From: Granulosicoccus sp965214025
Lineage (GTDB): Bacteria; Pseudomonadota; Gammaproteobacteria; Granulosicoccales; Granulosicoccaceae
DNA: 64,000 bases
NCBI GenBank assembly: GCA_965214025.1
Contig: CBDCAW010000004.1
Span: 124,001-188,000 of the forward strand
Direction: 5' to 3'
Shown: positions 9,754 to 19,179 of the stretch, piece after piece
How the letters are laid out: each line of letters begins with the position of its first letter
Position numbering within the stretch: the first letter of the stretch is position 1
Made by a program: the position numbers and the translations under genes
Notes under the pieces: model-generated
What the model saw: the letters and a program-made list of their open reading frames with translations, nothing else
The model's database searches: none
Told to the model about the DNA's origin: nothing

Positions 9754-11193
9754 TTGACCGACCCGCCCGCCCACATCAACACGCTCTCAACCATCAATCC
9801 GATCGTAGGCCGTATCACGGGTTTACTCCTGGTGATCATCACGAGCCTGGTGATCATCCACGACTGGCTGCCTGACACGCGGTTCGCCGCCGTGAACTCG
9901 GTGCTGCTCATCCTGGTGATCGGCCTGTTCATCAGCGGGGTCAAGCGTTCACACCGTGTGTTCGTGGTGGTGGCGTTGCTATTGACGGCGGTATCGGCCG
10001 TGTTGGATGAGGAGTGGCTCGAGCATGTTCAAAGGGGTTTCGGGACGGCGGCGATCATCGCGGCCTTCTTCTCGGCTCTGAATACCTTGCGCAATGCAGC
10101 GTTCACATCGGACGCCGTCGAGACGAGTGGTCTGTTTCTGGCCAAGCAACCGCCCGGGCGTCGCTACGCGGCACTGACCATCGGTTGCCAGGCCTATTCG
10201 GTCCTGCTGAACTACGGCGCCATCTCGCTGCTCGGCAGCCTGGCCACCGCCAGCGCACGGCATGAGCCAAACAAGGAAATCCGTGGCCATCGCATTCGCC
10301 GTATGCTGCTGGCGATACAGCGCGGTTTCATCGCCACACTGCCGTGGTCGCCGCTGTCCTTCTGCGTCATCATCACGACCACGGTGGTGCCGGGAACTTC
10401 ATGGGCGCAGGGTGTCTGGCCATGCCTTGTCAATGGCGTGATCGTCTCGGGCATCGGCTGGGCTCTGGATACCGCATTCAAGCCCCGGTTGTCATCCCCG
10501 GCGCCACCGCGCGACCCGAGCGAAGGCGGCTCCTGGTCGAGCTTGCTACCGCTGCTCGGCCTGCTGCTTATCCTCGGCCTGCTGGCGACAGGGCTGCACC
10601 TGCTTACCGGCGTTCGCGTGGCGGGTATCGTCATCACCGTGGTGCCGGTGGTCGCGATTGGCTGGATCGGCTGGCAGACTCGTCACGACAAGCCACTCCG
10701 ACAGATGGCCCAGCGCATTCGAAATTATGTAGAACAGGATCTGCCGGGCTATCGTGGCGAACTGACGCTGTTGATGACGGCAGGCTACATCGGCACGCTC
10801 GGCGGACACCTGCTGGCGCCGATGCTCAGCGCCTCCGGCCTCGACCTGACGAGCGTTCCGGGGGCCGTGATACTCGTGGCGCTCGTCTGGCTGCTACCGC
10901 TGGCCGGGCAGATCGGCATGAACCCGATACTCGCCGTGTCCCTGTTCTCCCCCCTGTTGCCTGAAGCGGCCGCCATGGGCGTCGAACCTACCGCGATCAT
11001 GGTAGCCCTCACCGCCGGCTGGGCATTGAGCGGCGCCTGCTCACCGTTCACCGCCACCACGTTGCTGATCGGTTCGTTCGGCGGCGTCAGCGCCGCACAC
11101 GTCGGGCTTCGGTGGAACGGGGTCTATTCGCTGGTCACCGCGACGGCGTTGTCGTCTTGGGTGCTGGTGTTCGCATTTCTGATCGCGGATTGA
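9754..11193 (+). CDS. Polytopic membrane protein, probable ion/organic-acid transporter
   Basis: 479 residues with roughly 11-13 hydrophobic segments throughout and a long cytoplasmic loop around 230-260 (PAPPRDPSEGGSWSS). The two-fold arrangement and motifs such as GQIGMNPIL and GACSPFTATTLL near the C terminus recall the ion transporter superfamily (ArsB/NhaD/CitMHS-like), but I do not recognise a precise family. The start is a TTG at 9754, chosen because it opens the only long frame; an upstream alternative is not visible. The substrate is unknown. Confidence 0.75.
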   Translation: MTDPPAHINTLSTINPIVGRITGLLLVIITSLVIIHDWLPDTRFAAVNSVLLILVIGLFISGVKRSHRVFVVVALLLTAVSAVLDEEWLEHVQRGFGTAAIIAAFFSALNTLRNAAFTSDAVETSGLFLAKQPPGRRYAALTIGCQAYSVLLNYGAISLLGSLATASARHEPNKEIRGHRIRRMLLAIQRGFIATLPWSPLSFCVIITTTVVPGTSWAQGVWPCLVNGVIVSGIGWALDTAFKPRLSSPAPPRDPSEGGSWSSLLPLLGLLLILGLLATGLHLLTGVRVAGIVITVVPVVAIGWIGWQTRHDKPLRQMAQRIRNYVEQDLPGYRGELTLLMTAGYIGTLGGHLLAPMLSASGLDLTSVPGAVILVALVWLLPLAGQIGMNPILAVSLFSPLLPEAAAMGVEPTAIMVALTAGWALSGACSPFTATTLLIGSFGGVSAAHVGLRWNGVYSLVTATALSSWVLVFAFLIAD

Positions 11194-11281
11194 CCTTGCC
11201 ATTCCCGCACCCAATCCCGCAGTTGAAAGGATGATCAGCCGCAGAATCCACGAGCCGATCGCAGAAATATATGCAACCATG

Positions 11282-12595
11282 TCACCGGCCCAGCTCAGCC
11301 TCCAACGCATCAGCAAAGAAGTCCGCCTCAGCCATGCTCAAGCACAACGGCGGTCTGATCTTCAACGTATTGCCGTACTTTCCGGCTGCACCGATCAGCA
11401 CGTGGCGTGATCGAAGCCCCTCGATGATTCTTGTCGCTAAGGCAGGATCAGGGCGCTGCAGATCGCCCTCCTCTGCAAGCTCGATACCCATGAACAGCCC
11501 CTGCTGACGAACTTCGGCAATGGACGCGGAGCGCTCGGCGATGGCCTGTACGCGCTCGTGCAGATAGGTACCGACCACACGGGCGTTCTCCCGCAACCCC
11601 TCTTCTTCGATGACGCTCAGCACAGCCAGACCTGCAACGGCGGCTACCGGGCTACCGCCGAAGGTATTGAAGTAACCGACATCGCTGCAGAATGCGCTGA
11701 AGTGCTCAGCCTTCACTGCAACACCTGCCATAGGGTAACCATTGCCCATGGGCTTGCCCATCGTGACCATGTCCGGTTGCACGTCATGATGTTCGTAGCC
11801 CCAGAACCCTGAGCCGGTGCGCGCGAATCCGGGTTGTACTTCGTCGGCGATGTACAAGCCGCCATGCGCCCGTACCACATCGACCGCGGAGCCGAGAAAC
11901 CCGGAAGGGTCAGCGAAGACGCCGTCGCTGGAGAAGATCGAATCGCAGATCAGCGCCGCCACGCGATGACCACGAGACTCCAGCAGTCTGGCCGCCTCTT
12001 CTACCGCATCGCGAAAGCCCGATACCACGTGGTCACCGAAGGCGGCGCGGCCCGGCGCCCGCACGGTCACGACATGCGGTGGCGGTTCACCGTGAATGAA
12101 CGATGCGGGCGATATCTCGGTCACCGCTCGCGTGTTGCCGTGGTAGGCGGTCTCGGTGACGATGTAGCCCCGGTGCCCGGTGGCCTTCTCGGCCACCCGC
12201 ATGGCCAGGTCGTTGGCTTCACTGCCGCTGCAGGTGAGTGCGATGTTCGTCAGTGCATTCGGCAACGTGGCTTTCAGCGACTCCACGTAACATTCCAATG
12301 CTTCGTGCAGATAGCGGGTATTGACATTCAGGATAGCGAGCTGTGCGGAGACAGCTTCAACCACACGTGGATGGCAGTGCCCCACCGAGGGAACGTTGTT
12401 GTAGAAATCCAGGTAGCGAGCGCCATCGGCCGACTGCATCCAGGTGCCGCTGGCACTGACCATCTCGATGGGCTCGCGGTAGAACAGCACCGACGTGGCA
12501 CCAGCGTTGGCCATGCGTCTGCCGAGCAGGCCTTCCGTTTGTCCGGCGTTATCGAAGGCATTCATCTGCAGGATGGAGCGCTTTTCGGTCTTCAT
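11282..12595 (-). CDS. Class-III PLP enzyme (aminotransferase fold), probable phospho-lyase
   Basis: 437-residue fold-type I PLP protein. The PLP lysine lies in TMGKPMGNGYPMAG, the cofactor-binding aspartate motif is IADEVQPGFARTG, and CSGSEANDLAMR is the phosphate-contact loop. Members close to AGXT2L1/AGXT2L2 are not aminotransferases but phospho-lyases acting on phosphoethanolamine or phosphohydroxylysine, producing ammonia, phosphate and an aldehyde. The kinase-like gene immediately upstream (12 bases) fits a kinase then phospho-lyase pair. The fold is certain; the phospho-lyase role is inferred from the pairing. A second in-frame ATG at 12565 is an alternative start. Confidence 0.85.
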   Translation of the reverse strand: MKTEKRSILQMNAFDNAGQTEGLLGRRMANAGATSVLFYREPIEMVSASGTWMQSADGARYLDFYNNVPSVGHCHPRVVEAVSAQLAILNVNTRYLHEALECYVESLKATLPNALTNIALTCSGSEANDLAMRVAEKATGHRGYIVTETAYHGNTRAVTEISPASFIHGEPPPHVVTVRAPGRAAFGDHVVSGFRDAVEEAARLLESRGHRVAALICDSIFSSDGVFADPSGFLGSAVDVVRAHGGLYIADEVQPGFARTGSGFWGYEHHDVQPDMVTMGKPMGNGYPMAGVAVKAEHFSAFCSDVGYFNTFGGSPVAAVAGLAVLSVIEEEGLRENARVVGTYLHERVQAIAERSASIAEVRQQGLFMGIELAEEGDLQRPDPALATRIIEGLRSRHVLIGAAGKYGNTLKIRPPLCLSMAEADFFADALEAELGR

Positions 12596-12606
12596 TTATA
12601 TGTTGC

Positions 12607-13615
12607 TCACACTCCAAAGGGTCGCTCACCCTCCAGAAATCGTTTCGCCAGGCGAACGGAACCAGCAGTGAAGGTATCTCCAAGCTCCTGCGCTGTTGGC
12701 GTCTCTGCATGGCTTGCGATCCAGGCCGTGAGCTGTATACGCCGCAGCATGACCAACGTGGGTATCATCGTCTCGTCTTCAGCTTCCAGCGGTGCGATGC
12801 TTCGATAGCCGGCAACCCAGGCATCGAACAGCGCCGGAACGTACGCCTCTTCCTCTATGAAGCTGATGGCGGCCGCGAAATCGTAGCCATACCAGCCGAA
12901 GCCACAGTCATCGAAGTCGATCACGCCGAGCCGCGGTCCATCGACCAGCAGATTCGCCAGTCGCAGGTCGGCATGGATCAGACCGAAGCGTGTGTCGTCC
13001 CATGCCGTAGGCGTTGGTCCGGGCTTGCAACTCATCGACCGCGGCTGACAACACCACACGGCCATCGGCATCGAGGCCCTGCGCATCTTGCCAAGAGCCC
13101 CAGTGCGGATGGCTACCTACGATGGTGTCGAAATTCCACGTCTTGCGCACGAAACTGTCGGGCCTCGTCCATCGGCGTGCATGGGCATGCAGCCGTGCGC
13201 TGATCGCCCCAAGTTCACCGAAGCCTGCGACCAACGCGTCGCCTTCGGCAGGTTCCACGCCCGTCATGAATTCGAAGGCGACGGCATCACGCGGCTCACC
13301 TTCATCATCGAACCGTGCGAGGAAGCCGCCGTTGTCACATGGTACGGGTGCCGGGATGTCCACGACCCGCTGTGCACGCAAGGCTTCGATCCAGGCAAGC
13401 TCCGAACGAATCTCTTCGCGCGTGTGGTACCCGGGTCGATGTACGCGGGCAACCAGTGTGCGACCCCGAGCAGGTTCCTGAATACGGAAGGTGGCGTTCT
13501 CGGACACGGTGATCAATGTGACCGTGCTGTTCGACGCCAGGCCCCAGCCGGGCAGCAGGCTCTCGACACCTCTCCCCAGGCGGCTTACGAAAGCCGCATC
13601 GTAGATTCCGGTCAT
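12607..13615 (-). pseudogene. Aminoglycoside/hydroxylysine-kinase-like phosphotransferase, one frameshift
   Basis: APH-family small-molecule kinase of about 335 residues. The catalytic segment is FGLIHADLRLANLLV (HxDxxxxN) followed by LGVIDFDDCGFG (DFD metal ligand). The first two-thirds and the catalytic third are in different frames, joined by a single frameshift near 13000, just before the DDTRFGLIH segment; both parts align as one continuous protein. The start at 13615 (MTGIYDAAF) follows the Shine-Dalgarno CAGGAG. Together with the downstream PLP enzyme it resembles human hydroxylysine kinase plus phosphohydroxylysine phospho-lyase. The substrate here is unknown. Confidence 0.82.
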
Positions 13616-13753
13616 TGGCACTCCTGACATCCGTTGCTTTGCAGTAGAAGATAAGCAAACAGCCTCCCGGCTGCAATATTTCTCTTGCACGCTCGCAACC
13701 ATGCTGATTCACTTTGCCCTCACCCCCTCTTCTAAACCATGAGGAACGAACGC

Positions 13754-14536
13754 ATGCTGACTTCCATCGAAGGACGAACGGTCATCGTGACCGGCGGCTC
13801 CAAAGGTATCGGCAAGGGCATCGCCCGGGTATTCGCGCGCAAAGGTGCCAACGTGGTGATTGCGGCGCGAGGCGAAGCCTCCCTTCAGGCAGCCGCAAGT
13901 GAACTGGAAGGCATCGGCAGCGGAGAGGTCGTTTACGATGCCTGCGATGTCTCGGACTGGCAGCAGGTGCAGGCGCTGGTGGCCAGTACGGTGAAGCAGT
14001 TCGGTGGTGTCGACATCCTGTGTGCCAACGCCGGGGTATTTCCACAGACGAAGATTATCGACATGGATCCGTCCGAGTGGGATCAGCTCATGGCGACCAA
14101 CCTGAAGAGTACCTTCCTGTGCGTGAAGGCCTGCATTCCAGCGTTCGAGAAGGCCGGGCGCGGGCGCGTGGTGTTGACATCGTCCATCACCGGCCCGATC
14201 ACGGGTTTTCCCGGCTGGGCACACTACGGCGCCTCGAAGGCAGGGCAACTCGGCTTTCTGAAGACTGCAGCCATGGAACTTTCGCGATACGGCACGACCA
14301 TCAATGCAGTGCTGCCCGGCAACATCATGACCGAAGGGCTCGATGATCTCGGCCAGGGATATCTGGATGGCATGGCCGCCTCGATTCCACTGAAGCGGCT
14401 GGGTTCGGTCGAAGACATCGGGCATGCCGCACTGTTCTTCGCGTCCGATGAAGCCGGCTACGTGACCGGGCAGACCATCGTGGTCGACGGTGGCCAGATA
14501 CTGCCGGAGTCACTGGAGGCGATCGGGGAGATCTGA
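13754..14536 (+). CDS. Short-chain dehydrogenase/reductase, FabG-like
   Basis: 261-residue classical SDR. The nucleotide-binding motif TGGSKGIG is at residues 13-20, NAG at about 90-92, the catalytic serine in LTSSITG, and tyrosine/lysine in HYGASKAGQ. The C terminus carries the usual YVTGQTIVVDGG. It is divergent from the kinase/PLP gene pair and could process the aldehyde or alcohol of that pathway, but this is only positional inference. ATG at 13754 is preferred over 13739 because the shorter form matches the family N terminus. Confidence 0.9.
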   Translation: MLTSIEGRTVIVTGGSKGIGKGIARVFARKGANVVIAARGEASLQAAASELEGIGSGEVVYDACDVSDWQQVQALVASTVKQFGGVDILCANAGVFPQTKIIDMDPSEWDQLMATNLKSTFLCVKACIPAFEKAGRGRVVLTSSITGPITGFPGWAHYGASKAGQLGFLKTAAMELSRYGTTINAVLPGNIMTEGLDDLGQGYLDGMAASIPLKRLGSVEDIGHAALFFASDEAGYVTGQTIVVDGGQILPESLEAIGEI

Positions 14537-14550
14537 TCAGCCCTGAACCG

Positions 14551-15108
14551 TTAGCGCGCCAGCGGATAGGCTTCGTCGAGTGCACGGCGCACATCGAGCT
14601 GCTCCCCCCTTTCAAGTGCCGTGATATGTTCGCCAAGCAACCCTAGCGCCGCCGCTGCCAATACGGCCTGCTCGGGGTTCCGGGTGAAGGTTTGCGTGTC
14701 GATCGCAGTGATCACGCTCGCGTCCACACCGGGCACGGCAACGGTAGCCAGCAAGGCTGATTCATATTCCTGAGCCAGGCGCTTGATGGCGAGCTGGTCG
14801 GTTTCGCCCTGAGGGTTAGGGCCGACGAGTATCCTGCGATTCTGCTCAGTACGACTGACCGCACTCCACATCCGAACGATCTTGAACCATGCGCTCTCCG
14901 CCACGAACCGTGCGAGCCGGGCATTACGCGTGTCCTGCTCGTCTTGAAGCCGCTCGAGCGTCGAGTCCAGGCGACCCACGAGGCTTGCATCGGCACCCTC
15001 CCAACGAAGCGCCGTGGCCAGTTCCACCAGTTCATTGACGACCGGGTCCGCCACTGAAGGCGTGCTCAAGCGTGCCCGTGTGCTTTCAAGCTCTGCACCG
15101 GCGCGCAC
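14551..15108 (-). CDS. Uncharacterised helical segment, probable C terminus of the FGE-like protein
   Basis: An open frame of 185 codons, mostly helical and charged, with no family I recognise. It begins at a GTG inside the coding end of the upstream FGE-like gene. Extending it upstream reads through the hexamer repeat as Ser-Asp repeats, then joins the FGE domain if a single base is added to the AAA run at about 15186-15188. The simplest reading is that 14551-16283 was or is one gene of about 577 codons: FGE-like domain, SD linker and helical tail. It may alternatively be a separately translated small protein. Confidence 0.5.
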   Translation of the reverse strand: MRAGAELESTRARLSTPSVADPVVNELVELATALRWEGADASLVGRLDSTLERLQDEQDTRNARLARFVAESAWFKIVRMWSAVSRTEQNRRILVGPNPQGETDQLAIKRLAQEYESALLATVAVPGVDASVITAIDTQTFTRNPEQAVLAAAALGLLGEHITALERGEQLDVRRALDEAYPLAR

Positions 15109-16283
15109 GTGGGTATCAAAATCGGAATCGGAATCGGAATCGGAATCGGAATCGGAATCGGAATCGGAATCGGAATCGGAATCGGAAATGATGCTGGCCC
15201 CTTGCGTGGCTTCTCTTCAACGGCCAGCCGCTCGAACGATTGCAACGATGTTCCAAGCGCAACGCGAAAACCGATGCGGCTGAATGAAACCGCGGCGGGC
15301 GCGGCTTCCCTGGCCCGCCATTCGAATTCCATGATTTCCTCACGCTGTGCGGTATAGGGCTTTCTGGAAAACGCCCTGCCCGCCTTGCCACCACGTGTCA
15401 GCCAGGCACCCGTGCCCAAATCTCCTGCTCGCACGCTCATGCGGTTGTCGACCAGCTCGGCAACGTTGCCAAACAGATCGAAAAAGCCGAACAGGGGCTT
15501 CTTGCGCCCGATGGATCGAACTCGCTCGAGCTGGGCGAAATCTCCGATCTTTCGATTGCTCACGGGTAGACGATCGCGGTAATCGGCACGAGCTTCAACC
15601 ACACCACGGGCAGCGTATTCCCATTCAAGCTCTGTGGGCAGTCGGAAGAAGGGCAGGTGGCGAACATCGCGTACACGAGCGCTGGCGCCCACATCGGGCA
15701 GCCTGTCACGGCAAGGCCCATGGCGGTAGCACAACCTGTTCAAGGCACGAAGAAATGCCTGCACGTCGGCAGGCGCCAGCCGCTCTACCGGGGAGGCCAA
15801 CGTGGTCTCGCGCGTGACACTTCCCGCATTGACGCTGTCGAGAAACGCGGCGTCCCGATTGGCCACCTCCGCATACATGACCAATCCCGCATCGATGTTT
15901 CCAGAGCCCATGACCAAGGCATATTGAGCAATGGTGGTCTCGTACTTTCCGAGCCAGATCTGCCAGCTATCTTCCGCTCGTGTGGCACCTCGAATCGCGA
16001 TCGATACCGGCCGTTCGAAGACGTCTGAGTTCGAAGACTCGCCCAGTACGACGAACCGTTCGTTCTCCTCCCAAAAACGCTTGCCGGGAACGCTCACCCT
16101 ACGCACCACCATCTGCCAGTCTTCCCCGTCCGCTCGCGGCAGCGGTAGGGAAAGATCACGAGCATCCAGCGGTTCAGGGCTATCCCACATCGACGCCGAA
16201 GCGGCTGCCGGCATCGCGACACCGGCTAGCACGGCACCCAAAAGCACACACGAACACAAGATTCGGCACCCAACCCTCATCAT
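15066..16283 (-). CDS. FGE/SUMF1-domain periplasmic protein, TagR-like
   Basis: 405 codons beginning with a signal peptide (MMRVGCRILCSCVLLGAVLA). The formylglycine-generating-enzyme fold is shown by FFRLPTELEWEYAARG at about 210-225, LFGNVAELVDNR and the terminal SFSRIGFRVA. The paired cysteines of true FGE are not evident, so catalysis is doubtful. TagR of the P. aeruginosa T6SS threonine-phosphorylation pathway is also an FGE-like protein encoded beside an ABC ATPase and permease, as here. ATG at 16283 overlaps the permease stop by four bases. The last 40 codons are a Pro-Ile repeat produced by the hexamer tract, probably in the wrong frame. Confidence 0.8.
   Translation of the reverse strand: MMRVGCRILCSCVLLGAVLAGVAMPAAASASMWDSPEPLDARDLSLPLPRADGEDWQMVVRRVSVPGKRFWEENERFVVLGESSNSDVFERPVSIAIRGATRAEDSWQIWLGKYETTIAQYALVMGSGNIDAGLVMYAEVANRDAAFLDSVNAGSVTRETTLASPVERLAPADVQAFLRALNRLCYRHGPCRDRLPDVGASARVRDVRHLPFFRLPTELEWEYAARGVVEARADYRDRLPVSNRKIGDFAQLERVRSIGRKKPLFGFFDLFGNVAELVDNRMSVRAGDLGTGAWLTRGGKAGRAFSRKPYTAQREEIMEFEWRAREAAPAAVSFSRIGFRVALGTSLQSFERLAVEEKPRKGPASFPIPIPIPIPIPIPIPIPIPIPILIPTCAPVQSLKAHGHA
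15121..15186 (+). repeat. Hexamer tandem repeat (11 copies of ATCGGA)
   Basis: Eleven uninterrupted copies lie inside the FGE-like gene. Depending on frame the minus strand encodes Pro-Ile, Arg-Phe or Ser-Asp dipeptides. Copy-number change preserves frame, but an indel at the edge (15186-15188) would switch between them. Confidence 0.95.
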
Positions 16284-18190
16284 TCAGCCCGCAACGCTTC
16301 AGCCGGCTCTATCCTGAGCGACCGTCGCGCCGCGACACTGGCACACAGCATCGCCAATAGCCCAAGCGCACCGGCAAACGCTGAAAACTGCATCATGGAA
16401 ATACGCACGATCCCCAGGCCGTCCCCACCTGCATCGCTCATGTTCAGTACGTCATTCACGACCTGCCCGAACACGAGGTACAGGACACCGGCGATCATCA
16501 CCGCGATCAGCGCGATCAATACCCCCTGCACCACCGGAAATAACGCCACACTTACACCACTGAAACCCAGCAGGCGATAGATTCCCATCTCGGCCTTCTT
16601 GCGCTCCACCGAGGCGATGAGGCTTGCCGCCAATGCGCCTGCGCCACCGATCAACCCGACAGATGCAACGATCCAGACGATCTTCGACAATCCCTGATCA
16701 AGGCTTCGGGCACGCACTATCTCATCTGCCTTGGCAATCACCTCGACATCGCCGAGACGCGAGATATGGCCAGCCAGAGCAGGCACATCGTCTATCGAAC
16801 GCGCATAGGTGCGAAAACCGCTATAGGCGAGCTTACCGATGACCACCTCACCCGAAGCCTCGTCCAGGGCGATCGGAGTATCGTCGCCAATGCGCAGACG
16901 AGCGAGAAGCTCGACCGGTACCAGAAGCTTGCCCGTCGGCACAGTGCTGGAAAGTCTCTCGATGATGACTGGCAATTCCAGCGTCACCGACCCTACCGTA
17001 ACCGAGAGCCGTAGGGCCTGATCCGCACTGAACCCGGAATCGACCGAGGCAACGCCGCGCAGGGTTGCCGGAAAGGCCCGACCAGGCGCGAACTCGAATC
17101 CTGAATCGAACAGAGGCTCATCACGTTTTTCGAGGGAGAGCCCGATCAGCGTGATCTCCGTGGCATTCTTCAGCGTGGACGAGCGCTCGTCCTTCCTACC
17201 CTTCAGCGCGGCCGCACCTTCATCCACCCTGCCCTTCATCGTAGCCAGACGCTCGTCCACTCTTCGCAGTAGATGCATGCACCCGAGACCCCGAAGCTCC
17301 GAACCCAACGCATTGACCTGACGCTCACCCGTCGGTCCCCCAGTTGCACGGAACGCATGCCAGGCAAGAGCATTTGCACGCATACCGGGAAACAGGGAAA
17401 CAACCTGTTCGCCCGGCAGTGTGCGATGCATCTTGAATTCTGTTCGAACGCTCGCTCGCGCCATCACATCAGGGGGAAGTTCTGTCTCACACCCGACGAA
17501 CACCTCGTCAAATACTTCACGAGTTCGCGGCGTCACTCCTGCCGGCCATCCATCGCGCTCGACGTCACGGCCAAAACGAAAACTCTCGATATCCACGATG
17601 AGTGGCAACGGCAGGTACAGCCCGTTCTTTGCATCCGCACGCGGGTCGAGTACGGCAACCACCTGGACAGGCTCGGCTGCATTCTGGCTCCTGCCCTCGT
17701 GTCGACGACCGACAAGAAGTGTCAGTTCATCACCCACGGCAAGTTCGAACTCCTCGGCCAGGGAGGCGCTGACGACGACCTGCCCCCTGCCCGGGACGGC
17801 CGCGCCGTTCAGCATGAGAAGTGGGTCTCCCGGTATTGTGGCATGGGCATCCGTAGTGCGCGATCGCACACCGTCGGCGGTTTCTATCTGCAGGGAAGAG
17901 GCGCTTCGCGTGATGTCTGGCACGACAAGCTCGACGCGATCGTCCCGGTCGATCGAGGCGAAGAACTCAGGGGCATACTCCCGAGTCTCGCGCGGACGAA
18001 TCTCCCGATAGGTCGGATCCCTGATGAACTCATCGCGCACAGACTGTACTACCCCTTGCTTCAATCCGAACAGGATCAGCAAGGGGCAGGCGATCGCTGC
18101 GATAGAGAGCACGATGCATAGGGTGAGCACCCATTCATCGAGCATGTCCCGTATTGCATTGTCGAAGACTATCGCTATCTGCGTCGACAT
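16280..18190 (-). CDS. FtsX/MacB-type ABC permease, TagS-like
   Basis: 636 residues with the MacB/LolCE topology: one N-terminal transmembrane helix (about 20-45), a large periplasmic region, and three C-terminal helices (about 500-635) in the FtsX domain, ending RSLRIEPAEALRAE, the usual family ending. The periplasmic region contains a local degenerate repeat around 285-320 (RVDERLATMKGRVDEGAAAL continuing as further copies). Such permeases drive mechanotransmission across the envelope rather than classical transport. It lies between its ATPase (36 bases upstream) and the FGE-like gene (ATGA overlap), so the four genes are likely one operon. Confidence 0.88.
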   Translation of the reverse strand: MSTQIAIVFDNAIRDMLDEWVLTLCIVLSIAAIACPLLILFGLKQGVVQSVRDEFIRDPTYREIRPRETREYAPEFFASIDRDDRVELVVPDITRSASSLQIETADGVRSRTTDAHATIPGDPLLMLNGAAVPGRGQVVVSASLAEEFELAVGDELTLLVGRRHEGRSQNAAEPVQVVAVLDPRADAKNGLYLPLPLIVDIESFRFGRDVERDGWPAGVTPRTREVFDEVFVGCETELPPDVMARASVRTEFKMHRTLPGEQVVSLFPGMRANALAWHAFRATGGPTGERQVNALGSELRGLGCMHLLRRVDERLATMKGRVDEGAAALKGRKDERSSTLKNATEITLIGLSLEKRDEPLFDSGFEFAPGRAFPATLRGVASVDSGFSADQALRLSVTVGSVTLELPVIIERLSSTVPTGKLLVPVELLARLRIGDDTPIALDEASGEVVIGKLAYSGFRTYARSIDDVPALAGHISRLGDVEVIAKADEIVRARSLDQGLSKIVWIVASVGLIGGAGALAASLIASVERKKAEMGIYRLLGFSGVSVALFPVVQGVLIALIAVMIAGVLYLVFGQVVNDVLNMSDAGGDGLGIVRISMMQFSAFAGALGLLAMLCASVAARRSLRIEPAEALRAE

Positions 18191-18226
18191 GGCATCACGT
18201 TGGGTGCAGGCGTCTCAGCATCCGGA

Positions 18227-19030
18227 TCACAGTGCCGACACTGACGATTCGCACAAGTTCGAACTCACGAGACCCGACCCTGATGCCAGTCGCGGGCGTT
18301 CGAACACGTAGGCACGGTCAACGTGAGTTCGCGCCAAGGCACGGTCATGAGTGACCATGACGATACCGATTCCCAGAGTCTTCGCTGTATGGCGAAATTG
18401 CGCCATGATGCTCTGCGCCGTAAGCCCGTCGACGGCAGCAGTGGGCTCATCGGCGAGCACCACCGCAGGCTCTGCAAGCAGCGCACGCATGATCGCCACG
18501 CGCTGACGCTGGCCTCCGGAAAGGTGCCGGGGCTTCTTGTCGAAGACTGAATGGTCGAGCTCAGCTCCTGAGTCGCCAGAGAGCCCTGCAGCACGCTCAT
18601 CAGCAACGAGACCCATGTGACGAGCCAGCTCATGCAGTGCGCCTCTGCAGATGCCGAGTCCTTTCAAGCGACGGGGAAGCAGTATGTTGTCCGCTACGCT
18701 GAGGTAGGGAAACAAGCCCCCTGCTTGCAGAACATAGCCAAGCCTGTCCCGCCTGAGTTCCGCGAGCTGTCGTTGATCAGCAGCCGCCCAGCATGCAAGG
18801 ATCTCATGCATCGATTCGTCCTTGCCGCGCATCGAGAACTCGTCGCCAGCGCTTGGCCGCAGCACCAATGCCAGCATGTCCATCAGGGTACTCTTGCCAC
18901 AACCACTCTCGCCGACGACCGCAACGAAATCGCCCTCTCCCACTGAGAACTCGGGTACCGACAGGCGGAATCGCGAACTACCGCTCACGCGCAACCTTTC
19001 AACATTCCTCAGCTTGATTATCTCACCCAC
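18227..19030 (-). CDS. ABC ATPase of LolD/MacB type, TagT-like
   Basis: About 267 residues if started at the GTG at 19030; the frame stays open to 19147, but that extension is low-complexity repeat. Walker A is GESGCGKST, the Q-loop is in YVLQAGGLFPYLSVADN, the signature is LSGGQRQR and Walker B is VVLADEPTAA. It belongs with ATPases that power FtsX-type permeases. It pairs with the permease directly downstream. Resemblance to TagT rests on neighbours: permease, FGE-like protein and VWA protein in one transcription unit. Confidence 0.88.
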   Translation of the reverse strand: MGEIIKLRNVERLRVSGSSRFRLSVPEFSVGEGDFVAVVGESGCGKSTLMDMLALVLRPSAGDEFSMRGKDESMHEILACWAAADQRQLAELRRDRLGYVLQAGGLFPYLSVADNILLPRRLKGLGICRGALHELARHMGLVADERAAGLSGDSGAELDHSVFDKKPRHLSGGQRQRVAIMRALLAEPAVVLADEPTAAVDGLTAQSIMAQFRHTAKTLGIGIVMVTHDRALARTHVDRAYVFERPRLASGSGLVSSNLCESSVSAL

Positions 19031-19070
19031 GACGTGCCTCGTCTGTGCGATCGGCCGGGCAATGCGCGCT

Positions 19071-19179
19071 TCGATCGGACACCATCGACACCTGGAGTCG
19101 CGCACTTCGATCGAGCACGATCGCCATCTGCGATCGCTCGCTTCCATCTGGCACGATCACCATCTGGAGCCGCTCGCTC
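19071..19179 (-). repeat. Degenerate direct repeats between VWA and ATPase genes
   Basis: The spacer contains about three imperfect copies of a 30-40 base unit built from GATCG-rich blocks and ACCATCTGGAG/GCCATCTGCGA. It extends the ATPase frame upstream with low-complexity arginine/serine-rich sequence. No function is evident. Confidence 0.5.

Noticed and set aside
11834..12808. 324-codon plus-strand ORF
   Set aside because: Antisense to the class-III PLP enzyme; no recognisable domain.
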